A stretch of 64,000 nt of DNA from Sideroxydans sp. GTDB taxonomy: Bacteria; Pseudomonadota; Gammaproteobacteria; Burkholderiales; Gallionellaceae. The position numbers and the translations under genes are program-made. How positions within the stretch are numbered: position 1 is the first letter of the stretch; each line of letters begins with the position of its first letter. The notes below the pieces were generated by a model. It was not told the DNA's origin, made no database searches, and saw only the letters and a program-made list of their open reading frames with translations. The stretch is from NCBI GenBank assembly GCA_027310665.1, contig DAIDAJ010000105.1, forward strand, positions 33,826 through 97,825, given 5' to 3'. Below are positions 41,666-54,560 of this stretch, in pieces.

Positions 41666-42160
41666 ATGCAATATGCCAATGTTACCGATGCCGAAGTCAG
41701 ACAGGCGCAATTCCCGCATAACCTGTTCGTCGCCGGACTGTTCATGTTCGACCTGTTGATGACCCCGGCGGTGCTTGCGCTGAAGATCGGCATGATAGGC
41801 CTGCTGATCCCGCTGGTCTGCTCCGGCGCCCTGATCGCCTATATCTACCTGCGCAGCCGAAAGACCACCACATGGTTCGTCGACGTTCACTGGAGAATCG
41901 CCTTTGCCCGCGCGCAGTGGCTGTTGACGGGTTATGCGATCTCGGCGGCGCTGGTTCTGGTTGGCTGGCTGATCAGCATTTCCTCGAACGATCACAACAT
42001 GCAACATATCCTGTGGACGGCACTCACACGTATCGCGCTGATGCCCACATTGATCCTGGTGCTGGTCACCGCAGTGCTGGAAGCCAGCACGATACCGATG
42101 GCCGGCAAACGCGAAGTGCCGGACAAAATGGCAGCCAGTTTCCCACCCCCGGCTGCCTGA
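41666..42160 (+). CDS. Four-helix membrane protein, function unknown
   Basis: 164 residues with four clear hydrophobic helices (about residues 20-42, 48-68, 92-112 and 125-145). It starts 2 bases after the BPSS1780 gene's stop, so it is in the same operon; GGAGACC lies just before the ATG. I do not recognise a family. It ends one base before the convergent AhpD-like gene's stop. Confidence 0.65.
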   Translation: MQYANVTDAEVRQAQFPHNLFVAGLFMFDLLMTPAVLALKIGMIGLLIPLVCSGALIAYIYLRSRKTTTWFVDVHWRIAFARAQWLLTGYAISAALVLVGWLISISSNDHNMQHILWTALTRIALMPTLILVLVTAVLEASTIPMAGKREVPDKMAASFPPPAA

Positions 42161-42505
42161 TCAAGCCGTCTGGAATTCCTCGAAGGCGTGCAGCACTTCC
42201 GCCGCATACATCAGCGACGGGCCGCCACCCATATACACCGACACCGCGAGCATCTCGTTGACCTGCTCGCGCGTCGCACCCATGCGCACCAGCGAACGCA
42301 CATGGTAACCGACGCAACCTTCGCAACGTGTCGCCACCGCGATGGCGGTCGCGATCAACTCCTTGTTCAGCGCCGAAAGCACGCCCTCCGCCATCGCCGA
42401 TTTGGCCATCGCGTCGAAACCCGCCATGGGCACGGCGACCTCTTTCCGAAACCGGGAGAGTTCCTTGCTGATGTCCTGCGTGAGTGCTTTGTATGATGTG
42501 CTCAT
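42161..42505 (-). CDS. Carboxymuconolactone decarboxylase/AhpD-like protein
   Basis: 114 residues. The redox-active ATRCEGCVGYHVRSLVRMGATREQVNEMLAV segment, with CxxC and the following His, is the AhpD core. It should have peroxide- or disulfide-linked reductase activity as part of an antioxidant system; the partner is not present. GGAGACAT precedes the start. The gene is convergent with the membrane protein gene, with no bases between the two stops. Confidence 0.88.
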   Translation of the reverse strand: MSTSYKALTQDISKELSRFRKEVAVPMAGFDAMAKSAMAEGVLSALNKELIATAIAVATRCEGCVGYHVRSLVRMGATREQVNEMLAVSVYMGGGPSLMYAAEVLHAFEEFQTA

Positions 42506-42829
42506 GAATGTCTCCTGTTGAACGTTGTTAGGATAAGAATACTATTTCTGTGCGACGAACACGGCAGCCCGCCTTTTAATGAGGCGCTGATTTATTCGGT
42601 TTTGCCCCCTCCCCCACTGGGGCAGGGTTGGGGTGAGGGCTGCCATTCAATGAATTACTCCCTCACCCTAGCCCTCTCCCCGAGGGAGAGGGGATTAAAT
42701 CTGCGCTTCCTTAAGTACTCCGGTTTCGTCGACGAGGTTTCACACCGTGGTATCACGATCACGAAATGCTTGCTGGTCAGTCGCCGGTAACTTGCAACGA
42801 TGAGCCGCAAACGCTCGCTCAGCGCAGGT
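42506..42829. other. Spacer upstream of the AhpD-like gene, downstream of uvrD
   Basis: These 324 bases hold a double palindromic repeat (42605-42695) and otherwise nothing that I can name. No gene is visible. The promoter of the AhpD-like gene presumably lies close to 42530-42600. Confidence 0.5.
42605..42695. repeat. Double palindromic element (CCCCCTCCCCCACTGGGG... CTCTCCCCGAGGGAGAGG)
   Basis: Two hairpins, CCCCCTCCCCCACTGGGGCA and CCTCTCCCCGAGGGAGAGGG, with GGGTTGGGGTGAGGG and CCTCACCCTAG linkers between them. It is the intergenic counterpart of the elements inside polA. Confidence 0.75.
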
Positions 42830-45061
42830 TCAGATGGCGGTGAGCTTTGCATATTCCAGCGCCAGCCATTTGCTGCCCGCGCGCTTGAAGTTCACCTGCA
42901 CGCGCCCTTCGTTGCCCCCGCCTTCCGTGTCGGTCACTACGCCCTCGCCGAATTTCTGGTGGAACACGCGCTGGCCGATGCGCCACACCGAATCCGGCGA
43001 AACATGCGGCTTTGGTGCCGCCGGACTTGCCGCGAACGCGCTGACGTAGCTGTTCGTCTCATGGCTGCCGGTTGCGAACGTCCTGCGTGCACTCACTCTC
43101 GGCGTGATCCAGTGCAGCAAGGCCTCCGGCAGTTCGCGCAGGAAGCTGGACACCACCCCGTAATGCGTCTGTCCATGCAGCATGCGGCTCTGCGCGAACG
43201 TGAGGTACAGGCGGCGACGCGCGCGGGTGATCGCCACATACATCAGGCGCCGTTCTTCATCCAGATCGCCATTGTCGATACTGTTCTGGTGCGGGAACAG
43301 GCCTTCTTCGAGGCCGGTGATGAACACGGTGTGGAACTCCAGGCCCTTGGCGGCGTGCACCGTCATCAGGTGCAGCGCGTCCTCGCTGTCTCCGGCCTGG
43401 TGTTCGCCCGATTCCAGCGAGGCATGGGTGAGGAACGCCGTCAGGCTGTCGTCCTCGTTCTCATGCACGAACAGTGTCGCTGCATTGATGAGTTCGTTCA
43501 GGTTCTCCAGCCGTTCTTCCGCTTCGCGCTTCTTCGCGCCGGTCTCGTTCTGGTAATGCGCAACCAGCCCGCTCTGCTGCAACACGTGATCCATGATCTC
43601 CGGCAGGGGCAGGCCACTCGTCGCGCTGCGCAGCGATTCGATCAGGCCGACGAAGGCGGTGACCTTCCCGCCCCCGCGTGCGGCCGCATCCCACAATGTC
43701 GTGTTGCTGACCCGTGCCGCTTCCTGCAACTGCTCGATGCTGCGCGCACCGATGCCGCGCGTGGGGAAGTTGATGATGCGCAGCAGCGCATTGTCGTCGT
43801 CCGTGTTCTCCATCAGGCGCAGGTAGGCCAGCGCATGCTTGATCTCCTGCCGTTCGAAGAAGCGCAAGCCGCCGTACACCCGGTATGACAATCCGGCGGA
43901 GACCAGCGCATGTTCCAGCACGCGCGACTGCGCGTTGGAACGATACAGCAGGGCGATTTCCGACAGCCTCACGCCCTCGCGGTTGAGCTGCCTGACCTCC
44001 TCGACGATAAACGATGCCTCGTCCACGTCCGTTGCCGCCTCATACACGCGCAGCTGCTCGCCGCCGCTTTCCGCCGTCCACAGGTTCTTGCCGAGCCGGT
44101 TGCGGTTGTGCTGTATCAGCGCGTTGGCGGCATCGAGGATGTTGCCGTGCGAACGGTAGTTCTGCTCCAGCTTGATGACGTTCTCGACGTGGAAGTCGCG
44201 CAACAGTTCCTGCATGTTGCCGACGTTCGCGCCGCGGAAGGCATAGATGGACTGGTCGTCGTCGCCTACTGCAAAGAGCGCGGAAGTCGAAGATTGCCTT
44301 TCACGTTCGCCTCCTCGCCCACTTGCGGGAGAGGATTGAGGTGAGGGGCTGTGGCCTGCCAACAGTTTCAGCCAGCGGTATTGCAGCGGATTGGTATCCT
44401 GAAACTCGTCCACCAGGATGTGCTTGAACCGCTCCTGGTAATGTTCGCGCAACGAGGTGTTTCTCGACAGCAGCTCGTAGCAGCGCAGCAGCAATTCGGA
44501 GAAATCCACCACGCCCTCGCGCTGGCATTGCTTGTCGTATTCGGCGTATACCTCGATCTTGCGCCGCGTGTAGGGGTCGTAGGCCTCCACTTCGTGTGCG
44601 CGCAGCCCTTCTTCCTTGCGGCCGCTGATGAAGTTCTGCATCTCGCGCGGCGGATACTTCTCGTCGTCCACATTCATCGCCTTCATCAGGCGCTTGATGG
44701 CGGAAAGCTGGTCGCCGGAATCGAGGATCTGGAATGTCTGCGGCAGGTTCGCCTCGCGGTAATGCGCGCGCAGCATGCGGTTGCACAGCCCGTGGAAAGT
44801 ACCTATCCACATGCCGCGCGTGTTGATCGGCAGCATCGCCGACAGGCGCGTCACCATCTCCTTGGCCGCCTTGTTGGTGAAGGTCACGGCGAGGATGCCG
44901 GAGGGCGAGACCTGCCCGGTGCTGATGAGGTAGGCGATGCGCGTAGTGAGCACACGCGTCTTGCCGCTGCCCGCCCCGGCAAGGATCAGCGCGGATTGGG
45001 CGGGGAGTTCGACGGCGGCACGTTGTTCGGGATTGAGACCGGAAAGCAGGGAAGGATTCAT
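42830..45061 (-). CDS. uvrD: UvrD/PcrA-type ATP-dependent DNA helicase
   Basis: 743 residues from the ATG at 45061. The superfamily 1 motifs are complete: AGAGSGKT (Walker A), FTNKAAKEM (Ia), VDEFQDTN (II), VGDDDQSIYAFRGA (III), EQNYRS (IV), VHAAKGLEF (V) and ARRRLYL (VI). The C-terminal Tudor-like segment (GQRVFHQKFGEGVVTDTEGG) supports UvrD. Between the Q-rich strand LKLLAG and motif III, residues about 238-258 (SPSPQSSPASGRGGERERQS) are encoded by a palindromic repeat read in frame. It acts in nucleotide excision and mismatch repair. Confidence 0.93.
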   Translation of the reverse strand: MNPSLLSGLNPEQRAAVELPAQSALILAGAGSGKTRVLTTRIAYLISTGQVSPSGILAVTFTNKAAKEMVTRLSAMLPINTRGMWIGTFHGLCNRMLRAHYREANLPQTFQILDSGDQLSAIKRLMKAMNVDDEKYPPREMQNFISGRKEEGLRAHEVEAYDPYTRRKIEVYAEYDKQCQREGVVDFSELLLRCYELLSRNTSLREHYQERFKHILVDEFQDTNPLQYRWLKLLAGHSPSPQSSPASGRGGERERQSSTSALFAVGDDDQSIYAFRGANVGNMQELLRDFHVENVIKLEQNYRSHGNILDAANALIQHNRNRLGKNLWTAESGGEQLRVYEAATDVDEASFIVEEVRQLNREGVRLSEIALLYRSNAQSRVLEHALVSAGLSYRVYGGLRFFERQEIKHALAYLRLMENTDDDNALLRIINFPTRGIGARSIEQLQEAARVSNTTLWDAAARGGGKVTAFVGLIESLRSATSGLPLPEIMDHVLQQSGLVAHYQNETGAKKREAEERLENLNELINAATLFVHENEDDSLTAFLTHASLESGEHQAGDSEDALHLMTVHAAKGLEFHTVFITGLEEGLFPHQNSIDNGDLDEERRLMYVAITRARRRLYLTFAQSRMLHGQTHYGVVSSFLRELPEALLHWITPRVSARRTFATGSHETNSYVSAFAASPAAPKPHVSPDSVWRIGQRVFHQKFGEGVVTDTEGGGNEGRVQVNFKRAGSKWLALEYAKLTAI
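44308..44348. repeat. Palindromic element inserted in frame in uvrD
   Basis: CGCCTCCTCGCCCACTTGCG followed by GGAGAGGATTGAGGTGAGGG matches the intergenic element at 39850-39892 in inverse. It encodes about 14 of the 21 extra residues immediately before helicase motif III. Confidence 0.8.
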
Positions 45062-45094
45062 GGGTGGATTATCCCACACGACTGCGCAATTCCT

Positions 45095-45493
45095 TCAGCT
45101 TCGATTTTTGTATTCCGTGTATTTCTTGGAACTGCCCCGGACTTGCTCGGCGGGGTATTTCTCGGCGTTCAATACCAGCTTTTTGTCTACCGCGGCGATC
45201 AGATCCAGCTGCAGCTTTTCGGCCAGGCTGATGAGGTAGATCTGGATATCGGCAAGTTCCAGTTCGACTTCGGCGAGTTTCTCCGGTGGCAGATTGCAGC
45301 TTTGCTCTTCTGTCAGCCACTGGAAATGTTCCACCATTTCAGCGGCCTCGACGATGAGGGCCATGGACAGGTTCTTGGGGGAATGGAACTGGTCCCAGTC
45401 GCGCTCGACCACGAATTGACGCACCTGCTTCCTGATTCGATCGAAATCCGTTCCTGCCACAATCGCTCCCTGATTCGCTTCCGGTAACTTCAT
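45095..45493 (-). CDS. MazG-like nucleotide pyrophosphohydrolase
   Basis: 132 residues. The all-alpha NTP pyrophosphohydrolase signature is visible as SPKNLSMALIVEAAEMVEHFQWLTEEQ (the EAAE motif) and EVELELADIQIYLISLAEKL (the ExxD motif). It should hydrolyse non-canonical nucleoside triphosphates. It lies just upstream of uvrD on the same strand (33 bases) and may be co-transcribed with it. A run of short homologous enzymes of this size is often called RS21-C6-like. Confidence 0.88.
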   Translation of the reverse strand: MKLPEANQGAIVAGTDFDRIRKQVRQFVVERDWDQFHSPKNLSMALIVEAAEMVEHFQWLTEEQSCNLPPEKLAEVELELADIQIYLISLAEKLQLDLIAAVDKKLVLNAEKYPAEQVRGSSKKYTEYKNRS

Positions 45494-45528
45494 TGTGGCG
45501 CAGCAACCTGACTAAATCAATTTGGCTG

Positions 45529-45560
45529 AAAAAAACGGGGAAGCGTTTCCGCTTCCCCGT
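45529..45560 (-). terminator. Rho-independent terminator of prk
   Basis: On the minus strand ACGGGGAAGCG pairs with CGCTTCCCCGT (45560 to 45535) and is followed by TTTTTT, 35 bases past the prk stop. It is a strong, classical terminator that separates prk from the pyrophosphohydrolase gene. Confidence 0.9.
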
Positions 45561-45595
45561 CCTGCTGCCTGCTGCCTGCTTCTTCTTGTTGTTGA

Positions 45596-46489
45596 TTATT
45601 GCTTCTTCTTGTTCTGGATCATGTCGTGCATGATCGGCGAGAGGATGATCTCCATCGCATGGCTCATCTTGCCGCCTGGCGTCACCAGGGTGTTGGCGCG
45701 GGACATGAACGAATTCGGGATCATGTTGAGCATGTAGGGGAAGTCCACGCCCTTCGGGTCGCGGAAGCGGATGACCACGAAGCTTTCATCCGGCGTCGGG
45801 ATGTCGCGCGCGATGAAAGGATTGGACGTGTCCACTGTCGCCACGCGCTGGAAGTTGATGTGCGTGCGCGAGAACTGCGGGGTGATGTATTTGATGTAGT
45901 CGGGCATGCGACGCAGGATGGTATCCACTGTCGCTTCGGCGGAATAGCCGCGCTCGGCCTTGTCGCGGTGGATCTTCTGGATCCACTCGAGGTTGACCAC
46001 CGGCACCACGCCGATGCCCAGGTCCACGTACTGGCCCGCGTCGTGTTTGTCGCTCTTTGCCAGACCGTGCAGGCCTTCATAGAACAGCAGGTCGGTGCCG
46101 GATTCGATGTCTTCCCACGGCGTGAACACGCCGGCTTTGAGATCGGTCAGGTTGAAATGCTTGTTGTGTTCTTCTGCTTCCACATCGCTGTGCACATAGT
46201 AACGGCGCTTGCACATGCCGGTTTCGCCGTAGCTCTTGAACATCTCCTCGATCTTGTCGAAGCTGTTGGCTTCCGGACCGAAGTGGCTGAACGAATGATT
46301 GCCGGCCTTTGCGGCTTCGGCTGCGGCAGCGCGGAACGCCATGCGATCCAGACTGTGCAGGCTGTCGCCTTCGACGACGGCAGCTTTGATGCCCTCGCGG
46401 CGAAAGATGTTCTCGAACGCGCGCTTGACGGTGGTGGTGCCTGCGCCGGACGAACCGGTGACGGCAATAACGGGATGCTTATGGGACAT
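45596..46489 (-). CDS. prk: Phosphoribulokinase
   Basis: 297 residues of the short proteobacterial PRK class. The P-loop is TGSSGAGTTTVKRAFENIF near residue 12. EGDSLHSLDRM, FSHFGPEANSFDKIEEMF and EGLHGLAKSDKHDAGQYVDLGIGVVPVVNLEWIQKIHRDKAERG are family signatures; the catalytic Asp lies in the EGDS segment. It makes ribulose 1,5-bisphosphate for the Calvin cycle, which indicates autotrophy. No RuBisCO gene lies in the window. The gene is monocistronic, with its own terminator. Confidence 0.96.
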   Translation of the reverse strand: MSHKHPVIAVTGSSGAGTTTVKRAFENIFRREGIKAAVVEGDSLHSLDRMAFRAAAAEAAKAGNHSFSHFGPEANSFDKIEEMFKSYGETGMCKRRYYVHSDVEAEEHNKHFNLTDLKAGVFTPWEDIESGTDLLFYEGLHGLAKSDKHDAGQYVDLGIGVVPVVNLEWIQKIHRDKAERGYSAEATVDTILRRMPDYIKYITPQFSRTHINFQRVATVDTSNPFIARDIPTPDESFVVIRFRDPKGVDFPYMLNMIPNSFMSRANTLVTPGGKMSHAMEIILSPIMHDMIQNKKKQ

Positions 46490-46555
46490 AATCCACTCTC
46501 CTGAACGATAATAAATAAATTTTTATGGTTTTTGATTCTAACCCAGTTTCCCCGC

Positions 46556-50220
<3,665 letters not shown>

Positions 50221-50221
<1 letters not shown>

Positions 50222-50733
50222 TGGCCAATATCACACGACTCCTGCTGCTCGCCGCCGTTCTGTCGCTTGCCGCGTGCGGTTTTCACGTGCGTGGCAGCAA
50301 TCCCGGGGATGTCACGTTCGCCTTCAAGTCCTTGTACCTGAAGGCACCTGGCGATTCGCCATTCATCAGAGAACTGAGAAAGACGATGAAGGCCAGCAAG
50401 GTCAATATGGTCAACACCCCGGACCAGGCGGAGCTGGTGCTGGAAATCATTTCCGAGCAGGCTACCAGGCAGATCCTTTCACTAACCGGCGCAGGTCGTG
50501 TGCAGGAATATCAATTGTTCTACCGCGTCTCCTTGCGTGCTTACGATAGCGAGCAGAACGACTGGCTGCCTCCGGACGAAATTTCGCTATCGCGCATCCT
50601 GCCATGGGACGACACACAGGTACTCTCCAAAGAGCAGGAAGCTGATGGGCTTAACAAGGACATGCGCAGCGACGCCGTGGGCCAGATCGTGCGCCGTTTG
50701 AACCGCGCCAAACCCCCAACCGGCAAGTCATGA
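50221..50733 (+). CDS. lptE: LPS-assembly lipoprotein LptE
   Basis: 170 residues. The lipobox is LSLAACGFHVRG, giving a lipid-modified Cys near residue 18 after a hydrophobic signal peptide (ITRLLLLAAVLSL). The LptE domain carries LVLEIISEQATRQILSLTGAGRVQEYQLFYRVSLRAYD and a terminal DMRSDAVGQIVRRLN. It plugs the LptD barrel in the outer membrane for LPS export. Its ATG overlaps the leuS stop (TGATG). It is followed by holA after 10 bases, the standard order in proteobacteria. Confidence 0.93.
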
Positions 50734-50743
50734 GAATGATGTA

Positions 50744-51757
50744 ATGAAAATCTCCTGCGAAGACCTGCCGCATCATTTGAGCAAGGGCCTGGGGTCGCTG
50801 TATGTCATCCACGGCGAGGCGTTGCTGCTCTCCATTGAAGCGGCGGATGCCATCCGCTCTGCGGCGCGCGAGGCGGGTTATAGCGAACGCGAGACGCTGA
50901 TCGCGGAGCAGGGTTTCAAATGGGCCGAGTTGCGCAACAGCGCGCAAAGCATGTCGCTGTTTTCTTCGCGCAAGGTGATCGACCTGCGCATCCCGTCCGG
51001 CAAGCCCGGCGTGGAAGGCGCCCAGGCATTGCAGGATCACTGCCAGAGCCTGAGTCCGGACACACTCACGCTGATCTCGCTGCCGCGCCTCGACGGCACG
51101 GCGATGAAAAGCAAATGGTTCATCGCGCTGGAGCAGCATGGTACCGTTGTCAGCGCCGACGAGGTCCCGCTCGCCGCGCTGCCAGGGTGGATCGCCGCGC
51201 GCATGAAGAGGCAGGGGCAGTCTGCCGATGCGGACACGCTGTCGTTCCTGGCACAGCGAGTGGAAGGCAACCTGCTCGCAGCTTTTCAGGAGATACAGAA
51301 GCTCGCCCTGCTGTTCCCAGCCGGGCCGCTTTCCTTCGATCAGGTCAAGGACTCGGTGATGGATGTCGCGCGCTACGATGTGTTCAAATTGTCCGAAGCG
51401 ATGCTTGCGGGCGATGCCGAACGCTATGTTCGCATTCTGGACGGCTTGCGTGCGGAAGGCACTGCCACGGTGCTGATCCTGTGGGCGATCGCGGAAGACA
51501 TCCGTACCCTGGCGAAGGTCTCGCGGGCGCTGCAGCAGAACGGCAACCTTTCCGGTGCGTTGCGGGATGCGCGGGTCTGGGGCATACGGCAGAAACTGGT
51601 GGAGCGCGCGGTGCGCCGGTTCAAGCCGGCCTTTGCAGAACGCGCCTTGCGCCAGGCTGCGCAGGTCGACAAGCTGGTGAAAGGGCTGCGTCAGGGCGAC
51701 GTTTGGGACGAGCTGCTGCAGCTCGGCGTGCGGTGCGCGCGCGCGGGCACCCGATGA
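50744..51757 (+). CDS. holA: DNA polymerase III delta subunit
   Basis: 337 residues. The N-terminal region (MKISCEDLPHHLSKGLGSLYVIHGEALLLSIEAADAIR) and SMSLFSSRKVIDLRIPSGKPG are typical of HolA, as are LVQRVEGN-like LAQRVEGNLLAAFQEIQKLALL and VMDVARYDVFKLSEAML. The protein opens the beta clamp in the clamp-loader complex. It lies in the leuS-lptE-holA operon. The stop overlaps the cutA start by four bases. Confidence 0.93.
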   Translation: MKISCEDLPHHLSKGLGSLYVIHGEALLLSIEAADAIRSAAREAGYSERETLIAEQGFKWAELRNSAQSMSLFSSRKVIDLRIPSGKPGVEGAQALQDHCQSLSPDTLTLISLPRLDGTAMKSKWFIALEQHGTVVSADEVPLAALPGWIAARMKRQGQSADADTLSFLAQRVEGNLLAAFQEIQKLALLFPAGPLSFDQVKDSVMDVARYDVFKLSEAMLAGDAERYVRILDGLRAEGTATVLILWAIAEDIRTLAKVSRALQQNGNLSGALRDARVWGIRQKLVERAVRRFKPAFAERALRQAAQVDKLVKGLRQGDVWDELLQLGVRCARAGTR

Positions 51758-52086
51758 GCGAAGTCTTGCTGGTCGTCACCAACTTGCCGGATCGCGCCTC
51801 CGCGGAACGCGTTGCCGAAGCGCTGGTCATACAGCGCGTTGCGGCCTGCGTGAACGTCCTGGCCGAATGTGTTTCCATATATCGCTGGGAAGGCAAGCTC
51901 GAACATGCCAACGAAGTGCCGTTGCTCATCAAGACCACACGAGCAGCCTATCCGAAGCTGGAAGAAGCATTGCGAGAACTGCATCCCTATGAACTTCCGG
52001 AGATCATCGCATTGCCTGTCGACGCGGGCTTGCCGGAATATTTGAACTGGGTAGTACAAGAAACTCAAACAAGGAACCAAGCATGA
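51754..52086 (+). CDS. cutA: Divalent-cation tolerance protein CutA
   Basis: 110 residues. MSEVLLVVTNLPDRASAERVAEALV, VAACVNVLAECVSIYRWEGKLEHANEVPLLIKTT and ELHPYELPEIIALPVDAGLPEYLNWV are the full CutA1 fold. It forms a trimer and is linked with copper tolerance and, in many genomes, with dsbD, which follows here. Its ATG overlaps the holA stop and its stop overlaps the dsbD start (both ATGA-type). Confidence 0.93.
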   Translation: MSEVLLVVTNLPDRASAERVAEALVIQRVAACVNVLAECVSIYRWEGKLEHANEVPLLIKTTRAAYPKLEEALRELHPYELPEIIALPVDAGLPEYLNWVVQETQTRNQA

Positions 52087-53870
52087 TGCGCCGTTTATTT
52101 CTGATCCTGCTGCTGTGCACCGTGCCGGTGGCGCATGCGGACTTCCTCTCGTTCGGCAGCAAGAAGCCGAGTTTCCTGCCAGCCGACAAGGCTTTTGCAC
52201 TGGAGGTGCATGCGATAGACCAGCATACGCTGATCGCAAGTTTCAGCGTCACGCCCAGCTACTACCTGTATCGCAACAAGACCGAATTCAGCATCACCGG
52301 CGGCAAGACCACGATCACGCGTGTCGACCTGCCTAAAGGCGAAATCAAGCACGACCCCAACTTCGGCACGCTCGAGGTCTATCACCAGTCCTTCCAGGCG
52401 GAGATCGCGCTGGAGAACGTGGATGCAACCAAGCCGCTGTTATTGAATGCGACCTATCAAGGGTGCAGCGACAACGGCTTGTGTTATCCGCCCATCGAAA
52501 AAGCGATCAGCGTCGATCTGGCGCAGACAGCCGGCCCCGCAACTGCAGCGTTGGCACCCATGCCGGCCGCTTCAGGCAGTGAAACCTCCCGGATCGCCAG
52601 CTTGTTCAGGAACGGCAGCTTCTGGTTGATCGTATCTTTCTTCTTCGGTGCAGGTCTGCTGCTCTCCCTCACGCCCTGCGTATTCCCGATGATCCCCATC
52701 CTGTCCGGCATCATCGTCGGCCGCGGCCACAAGATCACCCACATGCATGCCTTCGTCCTGTCGCTGGCCTACGTGCTGGGCATGGCGATCACTTATGCCA
52801 TTGCCGGGATCGCTGCGGGTTATTCCGGCAACCTGATCTCCAGCGCGCTGCAGACGCCCTGGGTACTCGGCGGTTTCGCTGCGATATTCGTGCTGCTGTC
52901 GCTGGCGATGTTCGGACTCTATGAATTGCAATTGCCCACCGCGCTGCAAAGCAAACTGTCCGACACCAGCAACAAATTGCACGGCGGCCATCTTTCCGGC
53001 GTATTCGCGATGGGCGCGCTGTCCGCCGTCATCATGGGGCCGTGCGTCGCCGCCCCCCTGGCCGGCGCGCTGCTATATATAAGTCAGACGCACGATGCGG
53101 TCCTGGGTGGAACGGCATTGTTCGTCCTGGCGTTGGGCATGGGCGCGCCGCTGTTGCTTATCGGCACTTCAGCCGGCGCTTTGCTGCCCAAGGCGGGTGC
53201 ATGGATGGAAGCCGTAAAGCGTTTCTTCGGCGTGATGATGCTGGCGATGGCGATCTGGATCGTTTCGCCCGTCATCCCGGTCAGCGCGCAAATGCTGCTA
53301 TGGGCGGCACTGCTGATCTTCGCCGCCATTTTCCTGCACGCGCTTGATCCGCTGCCGCACACCGCGCTCGGCTGGCACAAGTTCGGCAAAAGCGTCGGCA
53401 TATTTGCCCTTTTGCTGGGTGTGGCCTTCCTGATCGGCGCATTGTCCGGAGCACGCGATATCCTGCGCCCGCTGGGCAACATCGGACGTGCTTCCGCCGA
53501 AGTGCCTGCCAGCCTGCAATTCGACCGCATCAAGACCGGCGCGGACCTGGATGCCCGGATCGCTGCAGCCAAGGGCAAAGCGGTAATGCTGGATTTCTAT
53601 GCCGACTGGTGCGTCTCGTGCAAAGAGATGGAGCGCCTGACCTTCAGCGATGCCGGAGTGCAAGCCAGGTTGAAGAATGCGGTACTGCTGCAGGCCGACG
53701 TAACTGCCAACGATGCCGCCGACAAGGCCCTGCTGCAACGCTTCGAGCTCTTCGGGCCGCCAGCGACCCTGTTTTTTGCTGCGGATGGCAAGGAACGGGC
53801 CGACTTTCGCGTAACCGGCTATCAGGATGCGCCGCAATTCCTGCAATCGCTGAAGGGTGCAGGACTGTAG
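52083..53870 (+). CDS. dsbD: Thiol:disulfide interchange protein DsbD
   Basis: 595 residues. After a signal peptide (MMRRLFLILLLCTVPVAHA) comes the periplasmic N-terminal domain with the Cys pair in YQGCSDNGLCYPP. The eight-helix membrane domain follows (about 180-440), with the Cys residues of SLTPCVFPMIPILSG and MGPCVAAPLAGALL. The C-terminal thioredoxin-like domain has YADWCVSCKEME. All three redox pairs are intact, so it can pass electrons from cytoplasmic thioredoxin to the periplasm. It is coupled to cutA. Confidence 0.95.
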   Translation: MMRRLFLILLLCTVPVAHADFLSFGSKKPSFLPADKAFALEVHAIDQHTLIASFSVTPSYYLYRNKTEFSITGGKTTITRVDLPKGEIKHDPNFGTLEVYHQSFQAEIALENVDATKPLLLNATYQGCSDNGLCYPPIEKAISVDLAQTAGPATAALAPMPAASGSETSRIASLFRNGSFWLIVSFFFGAGLLLSLTPCVFPMIPILSGIIVGRGHKITHMHAFVLSLAYVLGMAITYAIAGIAAGYSGNLISSALQTPWVLGGFAAIFVLLSLAMFGLYELQLPTALQSKLSDTSNKLHGGHLSGVFAMGALSAVIMGPCVAAPLAGALLYISQTHDAVLGGTALFVLALGMGAPLLLIGTSAGALLPKAGAWMEAVKRFFGVMMLAMAIWIVSPVIPVSAQMLLWAALLIFAAIFLHALDPLPHTALGWHKFGKSVGIFALLLGVAFLIGALSGARDILRPLGNIGRASAEVPASLQFDRIKTGADLDARIAAAKGKAVMLDFYADWCVSCKEMERLTFSDAGVQARLKNAVLLQADVTANDAADKALLQRFELFGPPATLFFAADGKERADFRVTGYQDAPQFLQSLKGAGL

Positions 53871-54112
53871 ACAGGATTCAAGCTGGGTCTCCGGCTTGAA
53901 CGAGCCGGCATTTTCTGCAATGTCAGCATTGAACCAAAGAGACGGCTAAAGTCTGATTTTTTGGCATTACCGGCCTCTTTCTGGCCATTCCAGCCATCGA
54001 TTCGCCTGTCCGCTTCTGCGTGGAAATTTAACTCCCTGTCCACACGCCGTTTTTTCCCAATTCCCCCGAAAAGGTAGACAAACTCACCCATTTTCGGCAA
54101 ACTCCGCTCCCC

Positions 54113-54556
54113 ATGAAGAACATCCTGGTACTACACGGCCCCAATCTGAACCTGCTCGGCACGCGCGAGCCGGAAGTGTATGGTCGTGTCACGTTGGACG
54201 ACATTAATACCAAGTTGTCTGCACTAGCACTGGCAAAGAGCGCAAAACTGGCTCATTTCCAAAGCAACGCCGAGTCGGCATTGGTGGACCGGGTGCAACT
54301 GGCGCGCACGGACGGTACAGACTTCATCATCATCAATCCGGCGGCGTTCACGCATACCAGCGTCGCGATACGCGATGCCCTGGCAGCGGTGTCCATCCCG
54401 TTCGTCGAGGTGCATCTATCCAACGTGTACGCCCGCGAGGCGTTCCGAAAAGAGTCCTATTTTTCCGATATCGCGGTCGGCGTCATCAGCGGTTTGGGAG
54501 CTACAGGCTATGAACTCGCACTGCAATTCGCACTACAACATTCTGTAAGGAGCTAA
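54113..54556 (+). CDS. aroQ: Type II 3-dehydroquinate dehydratase
   Basis: 147 residues. [14 protein letters not shown] holds the catalytic Arg and Tyr, [11 protein letters not shown] and [19 protein letters not shown] the substrate loop, and [20 protein letters not shown] the catalytic His. It dehydrates 3-dehydroquinate in the shikimate pathway. It is followed by accB after 4 bases. The order aroQ-accB-accC-prmA is conserved in proteobacteria. The 240 bases upstream hold only a weak TTCAAGC/GCTTGAA hairpin after dsbD and no other feature that I can name. Confidence 0.95.
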   Translation: MKNILVLHGPNLNLLGTREPEVYGRVTLDDINTKLSALALAKSAKLAHFQSNAESALVDRVQLARTDGTDFIIINPAAFTHTSVAIRDALAAVSIPFVEVHLSNVYAREAFRKESYFSDIAVGVISGLGATGYELALQFALQHSVRS

Positions 54557-54560
54557 AAAC

